Below, piece after piece: positions 16,581 through 25,767 of a DNA stretch of 27,681 bases. The position numbers and the translations under genes are program-made. The stretch comes from Candidatus Melainabacteria bacterium. GTDB lineage: Bacteria > Cyanobacteriota > Vampirovibrionia > Obscuribacterales > Obscuribacteraceae. Position 1 is the first letter of the stretch. Every line of letters starts with the position of its first letter. The notes below the pieces were generated by a model. The model saw only the letters and a list, made by a program, of their open reading frames with translations, was not told the DNA's origin and searched no databases. The stretch lies in contig PLXC01000173.1 of NCBI GenBank assembly GCA_003151275.1, positions 24,798 through 52,478 on the forward strand, read 5' to 3'.

Positions 16581-18848
16581 GTGCACTCGGAACAGCGTTT
16601 TACAGAAGATCAAGACGAACAGCCGCATCTCGACGAAGCCTTAGCCGTGTCAGAAGACCAGGATAAGAAGAAGTCGGGTGCTGTCCAGCAGGACAAGTTC
16701 ATTGGCAAAACAATTGCAGACCGCTATGAGATCCTAGATCTTGCCGGCAAAGGTGGGATGAGCGTGGTTTATCGCGCTAAGCACCTTCTGACCCAGAAGA
16801 TAGTGGCGCTGAAGCTCATGCATCCCCACTTATTGGCCGACGATAACGCGGTGCGTCGATTCCAGCAAGAAGCTAAGGCTGCCAGCCGTTTGCATCATCC
16901 AAATGCCATTTCAGTTGAAGACATGGGAGTAACTGAAGACGGACAGCCATTTTTAACGATGGACTATCTGGATGGATTGCCGCTTTCCGATGTGATCAAG
17001 ACGTGGGGAAAAATGGATCCCGAACGTTGCATCCATATCTTCGTTCAAGTTTGCGCAGCTCTCGCCCATGCACACGAGCAAAGAATCGTGCATCGAGATC
17101 TCAAACCAAGCAACGTAATGCTAGTGCGCTCAGATGAGAATCCTGATTTCGTAAAAGTTGTTGACTTCGGCATCGCCAAAATCTTGCCGGAAGGGGGAGA
17201 AGTACTCAAACTCACGGCAACCGGTGACGTATTCGGCAGTCCGTTATACATGAGCCCCGAACAATGCATGGGTCATCAGCTCGATGCGCGGTCAGATATT
17301 TACTCAATGGGTTGCTTGATGTATGAGGCTCTTACAGGGAAGGCGCCTCACGAAGGTAACAACGCTTTGGAAACCATGTATAAGCATACAAATCTAGCGG
17401 CACCATCGCTGGCAGAGATAGATGCTGATCCAAGGCTGATCCAACGCCTCGACCACATCCTACAAAAATGCATGGCAAAGGTTCCTGAGCAACGTTACCA
17501 GAGTATGCTCGAATTGAAGGATGATTTGTTAGACGCATCGGGTTCCACTCAAAAAGGGTCCAAAATAGCAGCAAAATTGGGCATGGGAGCGGTCGACAAA
17601 GGTCGCAAGTTCGACAACCGCCTCTCCAAAGTCTCATCTAAAAAGTTATTCTGGTTTGTGGCCGTGCCACTACTATTGGTGCTCGGAGTTGGTGCTTCAT
17701 CATTTGGCTACTACTGGATCAGCACTGCGGGAGACCCAACCCTTACCGACCGCGAGTTAGTTCTTAACCGATATATCTCCAGAGTAAAGGCGGATAGTGA
17801 CATTTCTGAGAGCATGGAGAAAGAATGCAAGACGGCGCCTGCCGTTCTGCAGAAAAGTATTGACACTCTAAGTGATGCCGAACAGAACCACGAGTCCAAT
17901 CTGTCTTTGTTTTTGACCATGAAACGAGCATCGCACACTTACACGCCTCAAGAGTATTACTATAGATCCCAACGTTATGGAGTTTATTTCACTAAAAATG
18001 GTGACTACACCGAAGCTTTAGATGCTTTTAGCACGGCAATGGGTGTGTCGAAGCAAAACGGTTTTTCAAACCCCCTGGATAATGCTCTGATGCAGGCGTT
18101 AGTTGCGGAATGTCTTATGATGGCAGCCGGCGAAAGCTCTACCGAAACTAGACTGGGCGACAGCACAAGCAGCACAGTAAAGGACCCTCTCGGATGGGCG
18201 CTTTTAGCCTACAGAGGCTTCAAAGAAGGCAATGTCGACTCAACGTCATATGTCACCGCCAATTTAGGCAACTTGCTCGAACTTTATTCAACTCGACCTG
18301 AAAAGTTGCGCGACGGAATACCATACCTAGAAGAATTGTTTAAAAACCGGGAGAATGCTCCGCTAGTTGAAGGTCTAGCCTTTGCGCAAGCGGCTCAATT
18401 CGCCGAGGCTTGCGCAGCAAACGGCATCACAGCAATTCCAATTTGGGAGCGCGATCCTCAAAAAAATATGGACACAAAGATTCCGATTTCGACGACGGAG
18501 TTGGCAGCGAGGGCACTGCGCAAGTCTCTTGCCGAATGGTCACAACTCGAACGCAAACGTTCCAAGAGAGCTGTCTTTTATAACGAAGGAGTCATTCTCA
18601 ACCGGCTCGGGTTACTGGCAGAACAGAATGGCGACCTAACTCTAGCCGAGCGGCAGTTTAACGACGCGCTAGAAAAGTTGGCCCAGGCAAACAACAATAA
18701 GGACGAATCGGTGGCTAAAGTCTTGTTTAATCTTAGCGAAGTTCAACTTAAAGAACACAAGCTGGCAGACTACTACAAGAATCACAGCGACGCCAAGAGA
18801 ATCTGGGTTGATACATTCCACCCCAGGAAAAAAACGTCCAGCGCCTGA
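16581..18848 (+). CDS. Membrane Ser/Thr protein kinase with TPR-like extracytoplasmic region
   Basis: The 755-aa product carries an acidic N-terminus (1-45) and a Hanks-type kinase domain (about 49-320): glycine loop AGKGGMSVVY, catalytic Lys78 in VALKL, HRDLKPSN (171-178) with Asp173, DFG (195-197), activation segment ending GSPLYMSPEQ, then DARSDIYSMGC. All catalytic residues are present, so it should be active. A juxtamembrane basic stretch precedes one membrane helix (about 356-378), and about 375 residues lie outside, with TPR-like helices (YTEALDAFSTAMGVSK, NDALEKLAQ). This is a PknB-like topology, with a protein-binding rather than PASTA sensor domain. The GTG at 16581 is used; AAGG lies 7-8 nt upstream and no ATG is in frame. 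The gene appears monocistronic, and its leader carries strong hairpins. Confidence 0.92.
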   Translation: MHSEQRFTEDQDEQPHLDEALAVSEDQDKKKSGAVQQDKFIGKTIADRYEILDLAGKGGMSVVYRAKHLLTQKIVALKLMHPHLLADDNAVRRFQQEAKAASRLHHPNAISVEDMGVTEDGQPFLTMDYLDGLPLSDVIKTWGKMDPERCIHIFVQVCAALAHAHEQRIVHRDLKPSNVMLVRSDENPDFVKVVDFGIAKILPEGGEVLKLTATGDVFGSPLYMSPEQCMGHQLDARSDIYSMGCLMYEALTGKAPHEGNNALETMYKHTNLAAPSLAEIDADPRLIQRLDHILQKCMAKVPEQRYQSMLELKDDLLDASGSTQKGSKIAAKLGMGAVDKGRKFDNRLSKVSSKKLFWFVAVPLLLVLGVGASSFGYYWISTAGDPTLTDRELVLNRYISRVKADSDISESMEKECKTAPAVLQKSIDTLSDAEQNHESNLSLFLTMKRASHTYTPQEYYYRSQRYGVYFTKNGDYTEALDAFSTAMGVSKQNGFSNPLDNALMQALVAECLMMAAGESSTETRLGDSTSSTVKDPLGWALLAYRGFKEGNVDSTSYVTANLGNLLELYSTRPEKLRDGIPYLEELFKNRENAPLVEGLAFAQAAQFAEACAANGITAIPIWERDPQKNMDTKIPISTTELAARALRKSLAEWSQLERKRSKRAVFYNEGVILNRLGLLAEQNGDLTLAERQFNDALEKLAQANNNKDESVAKVLFNLSEVQLKEHKLADYYKNHSDAKRIWVDTFHPRKKTSSA

Positions 18849-18976
18849 CATAAGGCGAGACTATCTTCGGATAAGGACCTTTGGAGATGATTTAAAATTG
18901 GATCAGCTTTCAATCAGGTTTTCAACAGACCAGACATAGTAAGCTCGTCTACGACAATCATTCTGTTGGGTGACCG

Positions 18977-20917
18977 ATGAACCGCAATATCCGCCAGTGT
19001 TTCCAAGCGCTATCTTTTTCGTTGAGCACGTTGCTAATTCTTCCACTTTTATCCGGGTGCGCAGCAGATAAGCTTCCTGCCACTACCAATGGTGCGTCGA
19101 CAACTACGACTACCACGACTACAACTAGCAATGCATCCGGAATTAAAAGTGCGCTGCCTTTAGTCAACCCGGCAAACCCAGGTCCATATCGTACTAAAGC
19201 GATAGACGGCGAAGAAATGCGGATCGGACGTTTTCCTATCGGGCAGTATGGTGGCACGATGGTTCGTTCCCTGATCGGTGCCGACCCGAAAACATTCAAC
19301 TATTGGTCAGCTGAAGACACAGCATCCTCCTTGCTTGCAGGCTTGATGTTTTCAGGACTAGTAACTGTGGATCCTTGGACTGGAGACGTCGTTACAGACA
19401 TGGCCGAAAGTTTCAAGGTTGATCCCGATGGCCTTACATACACGACTACTCTCCGCAAAGGCTTGAAATGGTCAGATGGCAAACCTATAACATCTGCGGA
19501 TGTTGCCTTCACCTGGAATAAAATTATTGCTGGAGGCTATGGCAATTCCTCTTTACGTGACGTTGTTAGCGTTGATGGAAAGCTGCCTACTGTTACTGTC
19601 GTTGATGAGCTTACAAACAAATTCGTCACGCCTAAACCATTTGCACCATTTCTGCGTCAAATTGGAACTCCAATTGCTCCCAAACATATCGTTGAACCTA
19701 TCTTGGCGCGCAAAGACGGACGAGAAGCATTTCAGCAGTTGTGGTCATCGAACATTGACCCAAAAACCCTGGTCACAAGCGGCCCTTACACCTTGTCCAG
19801 ATTCGTGCCGGCACAGCGTGTTGAAATGGAAGCAACAAAAAACTATTACATGGCAAATGCTGATGGGAAGAAATTGCCATACTTAGCGAGGATGATGTTC
19901 TTAATTGTGCCGGACCCGAACACCAATTTACTCAAGTTCCGGGGCAAGGAAATTGACATCACTCCTGTTCGCGCCCGCGACATTCCCAAGTTGCTAACCG
20001 AACAAGACAAGGACAACTTCAAGCTCTACAACCTGGGACCCTCAATCGGAACGACGTTCATTATGATGAATATGAACCGTCGTGATAATCCGAAAAGTCA
20101 TAAGCCATATGTTGACCCGATTAAATCTAAATGGTTCAACGACACTAATTTCAGACAAGCGCTCAACCATGTGATCAATAGGGATGAGATGGTGGCAAAT
20201 TATTTCAAGGGCATTGGGTCAACATTGTTCACCGCGGAACCATCAGCAAGCCCTTATCACAACACCAAATTGAAACCCTTTAAGCCTGATCTTCAGTATT
20301 CGATGTCACTGTTAAACCAATCGGGCTTCACCAAGAAGCCTGATGGATTGCTCTACGATAAAGATGGGCACAAAGTCGAGATCAATCTAGTAACGTCTGC
20401 CGGCAGCACATTTTATGAAGCTCTGGGGAACATGATGGTGGACGATTTCAAAAAACTTGGCATCACGATGAATTTCCAACCGATAGATTTCAATGTGTTG
20501 AATGACAAAGTAAGCACGGGAGATTGGGAAGTGTGCTTGATGAGCCTGTCTCCAGGTGATGCGCTTGAGCCCAACGACGGTGCAAACGTTTGGAAATCAA
20601 ACGGACGTATGCACTTGTTTGATGAAAGGAAAGCTGATGCCGCCGGCAACGTTGTGGTTACTGACGCCCGACCGTGGGAAAAGCGATTGGACCAAATCTT
20701 CAACCAGGGTGCTCAGACGTTGGATAAAGCGAAGCGTCATGCGATCTATGACGAGTATCAACAGATTGCCTACGATCAAGCACCATTCATTTTCCTCGTC
20801 ACGCCCACAACCGTAATTGGTGCCCGTAACACTCTCCAAAACTTTGTACCAACTCCTTTGTCCCAATATACGAACGGCGTGCATAACATTGAAGAGGTTT
20901 GGAAGAAAGCAGAGTGA
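18977..20917 (+). CDS. Oligopeptide-type ABC transporter substrate-binding lipoprotein
   Basis: The 646-aa protein has a lipoprotein signal peptide with lipobox LLSGC (Cys28), a Thr-rich linker (about 38-52), and a family 5 solute-binding domain (SBP_bac_5, as in OppA/DppA): TYTTTLRKGLKWSDGKPITSADVAFTWN is the family signature region, and TNFRQALNHVINRDEMV is another. It would bind oligopeptides or similar solutes outside the membrane and deliver them to the permeases encoded downstream. GGGTGA lies upstream of the ATG. The next gene overlaps the stop codon by 4 nt (GTGA), so they are co-translated. Substrate cannot be read from sequence. The domain is closely similar to that of the following gene, indicating a tandem duplication. 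Confidence 0.93.
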   Translation: MNRNIRQCFQALSFSLSTLLILPLLSGCAADKLPATTNGASTTTTTTTTTSNASGIKSALPLVNPANPGPYRTKAIDGEEMRIGRFPIGQYGGTMVRSLIGADPKTFNYWSAEDTASSLLAGLMFSGLVTVDPWTGDVVTDMAESFKVDPDGLTYTTTLRKGLKWSDGKPITSADVAFTWNKIIAGGYGNSSLRDVVSVDGKLPTVTVVDELTNKFVTPKPFAPFLRQIGTPIAPKHIVEPILARKDGREAFQQLWSSNIDPKTLVTSGPYTLSRFVPAQRVEMEATKNYYMANADGKKLPYLARMMFLIVPDPNTNLLKFRGKEIDITPVRARDIPKLLTEQDKDNFKLYNLGPSIGTTFIMMNMNRRDNPKSHKPYVDPIKSKWFNDTNFRQALNHVINRDEMVANYFKGIGSTLFTAEPSASPYHNTKLKPFKPDLQYSMSLLNQSGFTKKPDGLLYDKDGHKVEINLVTSAGSTFYEALGNMMVDDFKKLGITMNFQPIDFNVLNDKVSTGDWEVCLMSLSPGDALEPNDGANVWKSNGRMHLFDERKADAAGNVVVTDARPWEKRLDQIFNQGAQTLDKAKRHAIYDEYQQIAYDQAPFIFLVTPTTVIGARNTLQNFVPTPLSQYTNGVHNIEEVWKKAE

Positions 20918-23169
20918 AAACACTTCTACTTCTATCACTACTTTCGGTATCGCTATCCCTCCTTCTAACTGGTTGCCTGGGAGCGCCGGCACCCTTGCCG
21001 GCATCTAACAACGCATCAAAAACCCAATCCGCCACCGACGATCCAACCAAACCCCAGCCCACCGACGATCCAACTAAACCGCAGTCCACCAACGATCCCT
21101 CTAACCCCCAGCCGTCAAGCGATCCGACTAAGTCCCAGTCATCCATCAATCCGACTAAATCCCAGCCGACCAGCGCCCCCACTAATCCGCAGCTATCTAG
21201 CGCTCTTACCAAATCCCAGTCATCCATAGCCACGACTTCACCCCAACCCACCACCACTTCTTCCCAATCCCAGTCATCCTCGCCCGATTCTAAAAGCACT
21301 TCCGCAACCGGAATCATCCCCACTCCGACTAGCGACACGGGCATGTCACACATCGCCAAAACTCCACAACCGCCGCCCTTTAAACTGATCGAAGCATCCG
21401 CATCCTCAGACCAAACCGTCAAACCGCCGAAATCAAAAGATGAACCCATCATAGAGTTCTGGCAAGCTCGCGGTGAGCCGGGCGAGTTTGGTGGCACATT
21501 CACTACGGGCACCTTCGGACAAGGTCCCAAAACCTTCAACAAATGGCAAGCCGCTGATGTAGAGAGTGATGGCATTTGCCAGTTGATGTATGAAGATCTG
21601 CTTGCACCAGATCCTTGGACTGGAGAATTTTATCCAAAACTAGCGAAGAGTTTTTCAATCAGTCCCGACAAAAAGGAAATCACTTTTGTTTTGCGCAAGG
21701 GCTTGAAATGGTCAGACGGGCATCCTCTAAATGCGGATGATGTCGTATTTACTTTTGATACCATCGTGCGCAAAGGTTACGGCAACTCGAGTTATCGCGA
21801 CGTTCTATCCGTGCGTGGAAAGTTTCCTGACGTGATCAAAGTTGATGACCTGACCGTCAAGTTCCGCACGACCGTGCCCTTTGCACCCATATTGAACGGA
21901 CTGCGTGTGGCAATTGCGCCCAAACACATCCTCGAAAAACTAACAAAAAAGCCAGTGGCAGAATTCAGCAAATTCTGGGATGTGAACAGTGATTTGTCGA
22001 CGTTAGTGGTGAGCGGCCCTTTTAAAGTGACGCGTTACCTCGCTGCTCAACGCGTTGAATTGACTCGCAATCCCAATTATTCAATGGTTGATCGCCTTGG
22101 CCGACGCTTGCCCTACCTTGATAGATTCAATGTTTCTATCGTGCCCGATCAGAACACAGAAATTTTGAAATTCTACGGCAATGAAATAGACTTCCTGGAC
22201 ATCCGAGCGGTGCGCGGTTCTGATGCGGCTTTGATGAAAAAGCGTGAAGTCGCCGGTGGTTATAAAATGTACAACTTGGGACCAGATGATGGCACCATGT
22301 TTCTTATGTTTAACCAGAACCAACGCAAAGATAAGAAAGGCAAATACTATGTTGATCCAATTAAACAACAATGGTTCGACAGCAAAAACTTCAGGCAAGC
22401 GGTCAGTCACGCCATCAATCGTAAGCGGATCATCAGTAACGTGTTGCGCGGGGTCGGACTGCCTCTCTATACAGCCGAATCACCAGCATCCATCTATTTC
22501 GACAAGAGCTTAGAGCCGTATCCTCAAGATCTGGCGTTTGCCGCTGATCTGCTCTCCATGGCTGGATTTAAAAAGAAGGGGGAGTGGCTATACGACCGCG
22601 AAGGACATCAAGTCGAATTCACGCTCAATACTAACGCCGGCAACACCACTCGCGACGGCGTTTGCGTGATGATTGTCAATGAACTCAAAAAGCTTGGCAT
22701 CAAAGCTAACTATCAGCCGATCGAATTCAACATCCTGATCGACAAGGTAGAAACGAGCCTCGATTGGCAAGCTGTCGTGATGGGACTGACCGGCGATAAA
22801 CTCGAACCATACAATGGCGCAAACATCTGGAAATCGAATGGACGTCTACACATGTTCAACCAACGGCTACCGGCGCCTGATGGTAGCATCCCTGTTAACG
22901 ACGCGCATGATTATGAGACGGCCATCGATGGATGTTTCGACAAGGGTGCCACCACATTCGATATCGCCGAACGTCACAAGTACTTCGATATGTATCAAGA
23001 GATAGCGTACGACAAACTTCCGTTTATTTATCTCTATTCAACCCTTGACATAACTTCCATGAAGAACAAAGTCGGGAACTACATGCCCACTCCGTTGGGA
23101 ATTTGGTATACGCCGAAGGGCAGCCTGCATAACGTTGAAGAGATTTATATTCGCCAGGCAGTTCACTGA
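20914..23169 (+). CDS. Second oligopeptide-type substrate-binding lipoprotein with repeat linker
   Basis: GTG 20914 overlaps the TGA of the preceding gene (GTGA) and is preceded by GGAAGAAAG; it gives 751 aa. The signal peptide ends in LLTGC (Cys21). Residues 41-121 are nine copies of a 9-residue unit, consensus T-x-D-P-T-K-x-Q-P/S, degenerating toward the end, then more Ser/Thr/Pro/Gln-rich sequence to about 165. The SBP_bac_5 domain follows (EITFVLRKGLKWSDGHPLNA, NFRQAVSHAINRKRI) and parallels the first binding protein throughout, including GYGNSSYRDVLSVRGKFP. The long linker would hold the binding domain well away from the lipid anchor. The stop overlaps the DppB-type permease ATG by one base (TGATG). 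Different linkers with similar domains suggest functional divergence after duplication. Confidence 0.92.
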   Translation: MKTLLLLSLLSVSLSLLLTGCLGAPAPLPASNNASKTQSATDDPTKPQPTDDPTKPQSTNDPSNPQPSSDPTKSQSSINPTKSQPTSAPTNPQLSSALTKSQSSIATTSPQPTTTSSQSQSSSPDSKSTSATGIIPTPTSDTGMSHIAKTPQPPPFKLIEASASSDQTVKPPKSKDEPIIEFWQARGEPGEFGGTFTTGTFGQGPKTFNKWQAADVESDGICQLMYEDLLAPDPWTGEFYPKLAKSFSISPDKKEITFVLRKGLKWSDGHPLNADDVVFTFDTIVRKGYGNSSYRDVLSVRGKFPDVIKVDDLTVKFRTTVPFAPILNGLRVAIAPKHILEKLTKKPVAEFSKFWDVNSDLSTLVVSGPFKVTRYLAAQRVELTRNPNYSMVDRLGRRLPYLDRFNVSIVPDQNTEILKFYGNEIDFLDIRAVRGSDAALMKKREVAGGYKMYNLGPDDGTMFLMFNQNQRKDKKGKYYVDPIKQQWFDSKNFRQAVSHAINRKRIISNVLRGVGLPLYTAESPASIYFDKSLEPYPQDLAFAADLLSMAGFKKKGEWLYDREGHQVEFTLNTNAGNTTRDGVCVMIVNELKKLGIKANYQPIEFNILIDKVETSLDWQAVVMGLTGDKLEPYNGANIWKSNGRLHMFNQRLPAPDGSIPVNDAHDYETAIDGCFDKGATTFDIAERHKYFDMYQEIAYDKLPFIYLYSTLDITSMKNKVGNYMPTPLGIWYTPKGSLHNVEEIYIRQAVH
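21034..21276 (+). repeat. Nine-copy 27-nt tandem repeat in the lipoprotein linker
   Basis: Nine consecutive 27-nt units encode T/S-x-D-P-T-K/N-x-Q-P/S. The first two protein units are TDDPTKPQP and TDDPTKPQS; later units drift (SSALTKSQS, SIATTSPQP). The unit is in frame, so copy-number change would only alter linker length. Confidence 0.85.
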
Positions 23170-24137
23170 TGTCTGTACCCGTCTATATCCTGAAACGAAT
23201 TCTGCAAGCACTGCCTCTGCTTTTGATTATTTCAATCATGAGTTTCACAATGCTGAAACTGGCGCCGATCGATCCTCTCGCCCACTTGCGCGCCAATCCA
23301 GCCATCTCCCTATCCGCAATTAAAGCGGAGGAACAAAGACTCGGGTTGAACAAACCCGCGCCAGTTCAATACGCAATTTGGATCGGAAATATTCTCCGCG
23401 GTGACATGGGAATCTCCACATCTGGTGCTTCGGTTTTCGTGCTGCTCATGCAACGAGCCGGAAACACCCTGCTTTTGAGCGTTTTGAGTATCGCATTCAC
23501 GTGGCTGATTGCCATTCCTGCCGGTGTAGCTGCGGCAGTAGATCGCGGAAAGTTCGTTGACAAATTTTTTGGCATTCTCACTTCTATTGGAATGTCCATG
23601 CCTACATTCCTTTTCGCTTTGCTGTTGCTCATGTTTGCGTTAGCCACACACTGGCTGCCTATCGGTGGTTTAACGAGTCCGGATTTTTTCGAGCTCGATT
23701 TCCCGCATCAAGTTTTGGATGAAGGAAAGCACTTAATTATCCCCGTGATTGTGCTGACGTTTGTCTCATTGGCTGGGATTCAGCGACAGATGCGAGCGAA
23801 CTTGCTTGATGTTTTACGGGCTGAATACGTCCGCACGGCCCGTGCTAAGGGCTTACCGGAGCACACGGTTATTTATCATCATGCTCTCCGCAATGCAGTT
23901 AACCCGCTGATCACGCTTTTGGGATTCGAGTTCTCCTCTCTTTTGAGCGGTGCTGCTTTAACTGAAACTGTACTCGCCTTTCCCGGATTAGGCAGGCTAA
24001 CGCTGGAAGGTGTGCTGACTAAAGATATGAATCTCGTCATGGCTTCTTTGATGCTTGGTGCTGTGATGCTGATTGTCGGTAACTTGCTCGCCGACGTCTT
24101 GCTCAAATTTGTTGATCCCCGCATAACCCTGGAATGA
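23169..24137 (+). CDS. DppB/OppB-type ABC transporter permease
   Basis: The 322-aa protein shows the typical layout: MSVPVYILKRILQALPLLLI at the N-terminus with the first membrane helix, a periplasmic loop with RLGLNKPAPVQYAIWIGNILRGDMG, then five further helices. The cytoplasmic EAA loop reads EYVRTARAKGLPEHTVIYHHALRNAVNPL, with the invariant Gly, and is the contact site for the ATPase subunit. It ends in the FVDPRI motif usual for this family, so length and ends are complete. It forms the heterodimeric channel with the next gene product. Start overlaps the preceding stop (TGATG). Confidence 0.95.
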   Translation: MSVPVYILKRILQALPLLLIISIMSFTMLKLAPIDPLAHLRANPAISLSAIKAEEQRLGLNKPAPVQYAIWIGNILRGDMGISTSGASVFVLLMQRAGNTLLLSVLSIAFTWLIAIPAGVAAAVDRGKFVDKFFGILTSIGMSMPTFLFALLLLMFALATHWLPIGGLTSPDFFELDFPHQVLDEGKHLIIPVIVLTFVSLAGIQRQMRANLLDVLRAEYVRTARAKGLPEHTVIYHHALRNAVNPLITLLGFEFSSLLSGAALTETVLAFPGLGRLTLEGVLTKDMNLVMASLMLGAVMLIVGNLLADVLLKFVDPRITLE

Positions 24138-24138
24138 T

Positions 24139-25257
24139 ATGGAATCTGCGATAGCGTCAATCGAACCGGTTATAGCGGATGAGCCATTGCGCAAGACTCC
24201 ATGGGATCGTTTATGGTCAGACAAGTTGGCTCGCTTCTCATTGCTCGTTCTGGCGTTCCTATATTTCTGCGCCACCTTTGCCGATCCACTCACTCCTTAC
24301 AGCATGGGATTCAACGACGCGGAAGTGGCGAATGCGCCACCAAGCACCATTCACTGGCATAACGCTCAAGGAAATATTGAACAACCCTACGTCCTGCAGG
24401 TTGAGCGCACCTTCAATGCTGAGACTTTCCAGCAATCCTACACTGAACTCCCGGGTCCAGGTTTTCCGATTAAGCTTTTCATTAAAGGCGAACCATATAA
24501 GATTCTAGGCATCATCCCTGGTGACATACATCTGTTCGGCGTACAAGATCCGGGACGATTATTCCTCTTAGGATCCGACATAAACGGACGCGACAATTTC
24601 TCAAGATTATTCTTTGGCGCCCAAAAGAGCTTAACCATAGGGTTTTTGGGCTTGTTTATCGCCTTCCCGATTGGCATTATATATGGTGGCATGTCCGGTT
24701 TTCTTGGCGGCGCGGTCGACAACGCGATGATGCGACTAGCTGAAGCGGTTATGTCGGTGCCCAGCTTCTACTTGTTGATTGGACTGGCAGCCATGCTCCC
24801 GCCTGAGATGACGAGCTCCCAACGATTCGCCTTGATCACTGTCATTCTCTCATTCATCGGTTGGGCTGGATTGGCGAGAGTAATTCGCGGCATGGTCCTA
24901 TCGATACGCGAAGAAGAGTTCGTGCAAGCGGCACGGGCAGCGGGTATGCCTGAGTTTTTCAACGTCATCAAGCACGTCTTACCACAAACAGCCAGTTTCA
25001 TTATCGTTGCCGCAACACTGCAAGTTCCCAACTTCATCCTTTCAGAAAGCGGATTGAGCTTTATCGGATTGGGAATTCAGCAACCCGACGCGAGCTGGGG
25101 AAATATGCTTAAGGCGGCGCTGGACAATGCTAACGAGCTTGTGGATCAACCATGGTTGTTAGCGCCAGGCTTCCTTATATTTGTCACAATCCTTTGTTTC
25201 AACAATGTCGGCGATGTTCTTCGAGACGTGCTCGACCCCAAAATGCAGGGACGGTGA
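24139..25257 (+). CDS. DppC/OppC-type ABC transporter permease with large extracytoplasmic insert
   Basis: The 372-aa protein is the partner permease, starting one base after the previous stop codon. It has an N-terminal cytoplasmic stretch ending in SDKLARFSLLVLAFLYFCATFADP (first helix), then about 100 extracytoplasmic residues (about 55-150) before LGSDINGRDNFSRLFFGAQKS, where the standard DppC core begins. The EAA loop is EEFVQAARAAGMPEFFNVIKHVLPQTA, and the C-terminus is DVLRDVLDPKM. Most DppC proteins are about 280-300 aa, so the insert makes the difference; as I recall, longer forms of this kind occur among cyanobacterial-type permeases. The insert may shape docking of the two binding proteins. 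The adjacent small gene begins 3 nt after the stop codon. Confidence 0.94.
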   Translation: MESAIASIEPVIADEPLRKTPWDRLWSDKLARFSLLVLAFLYFCATFADPLTPYSMGFNDAEVANAPPSTIHWHNAQGNIEQPYVLQVERTFNAETFQQSYTELPGPGFPIKLFIKGEPYKILGIIPGDIHLFGVQDPGRLFLLGSDINGRDNFSRLFFGAQKSLTIGFLGLFIAFPIGIIYGGMSGFLGGAVDNAMMRLAEAVMSVPSFYLLIGLAAMLPPEMTSSQRFALITVILSFIGWAGLARVIRGMVLSIREEEFVQAARAAGMPEFFNVIKHVLPQTASFIIVAATLQVPNFILSESGLSFIGLGIQQPDASWGNMLKAALDNANELVDQPWLLAPGFLIFVTILCFNNVGDVLRDVLDPKMQGR

Positions 25258-25260
25258 GCA

Positions 25261-25488
25261 GTGGAGCAAACATACATCTACTGGGCCGTGACCGCCATCG
25301 TAATCGTGGTGGCATTTGTGATCACTGTGTTCAATGCAAAACATTGGATTGGCAGGGGGCGTTACCTCTGCACGGATTGCAAGTTCAATACACCGCAGGA
25401 CTGCTTAAAGCCTGATCGCCCGACAGCTCTGGACTGTACTGCCTATCGCCCCGGAAGCGCCGATTCCCAGTCTGCATCGAACAACTAG
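25261..25488 (+). CDS. Small single-pass membrane protein with four-cysteine motif
   Basis: The 75-aa product starts with a GTG and has one membrane helix (about 7-24) followed by a short soluble tail with Cys37, Cys40, Cys48 and Cys59 in C-x2-C-x7-C-x10-C spacing (YLCTDCKFNTPQDC). Such a spacing suggests a zinc-ribbon-like or iron-sulfur site. The gene begins 3 nt after the DppC-type permease stop codon, so it is probably the last gene of the operon. I do not recognise a named family. It could be a transporter accessory or a redox-sensitive membrane protein; the assignment as a real gene is supported by position, coupled spacing and conserved-looking cysteines. Confidence 0.65.
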   Translation: MEQTYIYWAVTAIVIVVAFVITVFNAKHWIGRGRYLCTDCKFNTPQDCLKPDRPTALDCTAYRPGSADSQSASNN

Positions 25489-25493
25489 GAAAG

Positions 25494-25560
25494 AACTGGA
25501 AGCGCGGGACTGGAGTCCCGCCCCCGATCTGATTTTGGGCGGCTAAAATAGCCGCGTTCC
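25494..25560. repeat. Inverted pair of REP-like palindromes
   Basis: Hairpin A (25504-25521) is GCGGGACT-GG-AGTCCCGC. Hairpin B (25539-25555) is GCGGCTA-AAA-TAGCCGC. Both have the same flanks in opposite orientation: A is preceded by GGAAGC and followed by CCCC, and B, read on the minus strand, is preceded by GGAAC and followed by CC. The two therefore look like head-to-head copies of one REP-type element with different stem tips, as in BIMEs. Located right after the transporter operon, the pair may also stabilise or end its transcript. Confidence 0.6.
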
Positions 25561-25767
25561 ATTTTCACTTTGAAAAGTTCTGTGATCTTGTCCGCAAGCA
25601 GCTTGCGAAGACTCTATGTGCGGTGATGCGGCAAGGATGCCAGCGCTCAAGCTTTGAGAATTAGCCACAGCCTTACCAATAACAAAGTCCTTACAATCCA
25701 TTTGGAACTGATCCCACACTTCCCGTGTCTTAACCAATTACATAAGACCAAGGATCTGGAGGGAGTT

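Noticed and set aside
18862..18873. A TATC-TTCG-GATA tetraloop hairpin after the Ser/Thr kinase gene
   Set aside because: Only four pairs and no T-tract, so not a credible terminator.
20799..21575. A long minus-strand frame rich in Asp, Trp and Gly opposite the lipoprotein linker
   Set aside because: It is generated by the 27-nt repeat read backwards; the plus-strand frame has a lipobox, the family 5 binding domain and overlaps with its neighbours.
25543..25737. A 64-codon minus-strand frame (VWDQFQMDCKDFVIGKAVANS)
   Set aside because: TTG start without ribosome binding site, and its C-terminus runs into the REP-like hairpin. It looks somewhat protein-like, so it is not fully excluded.
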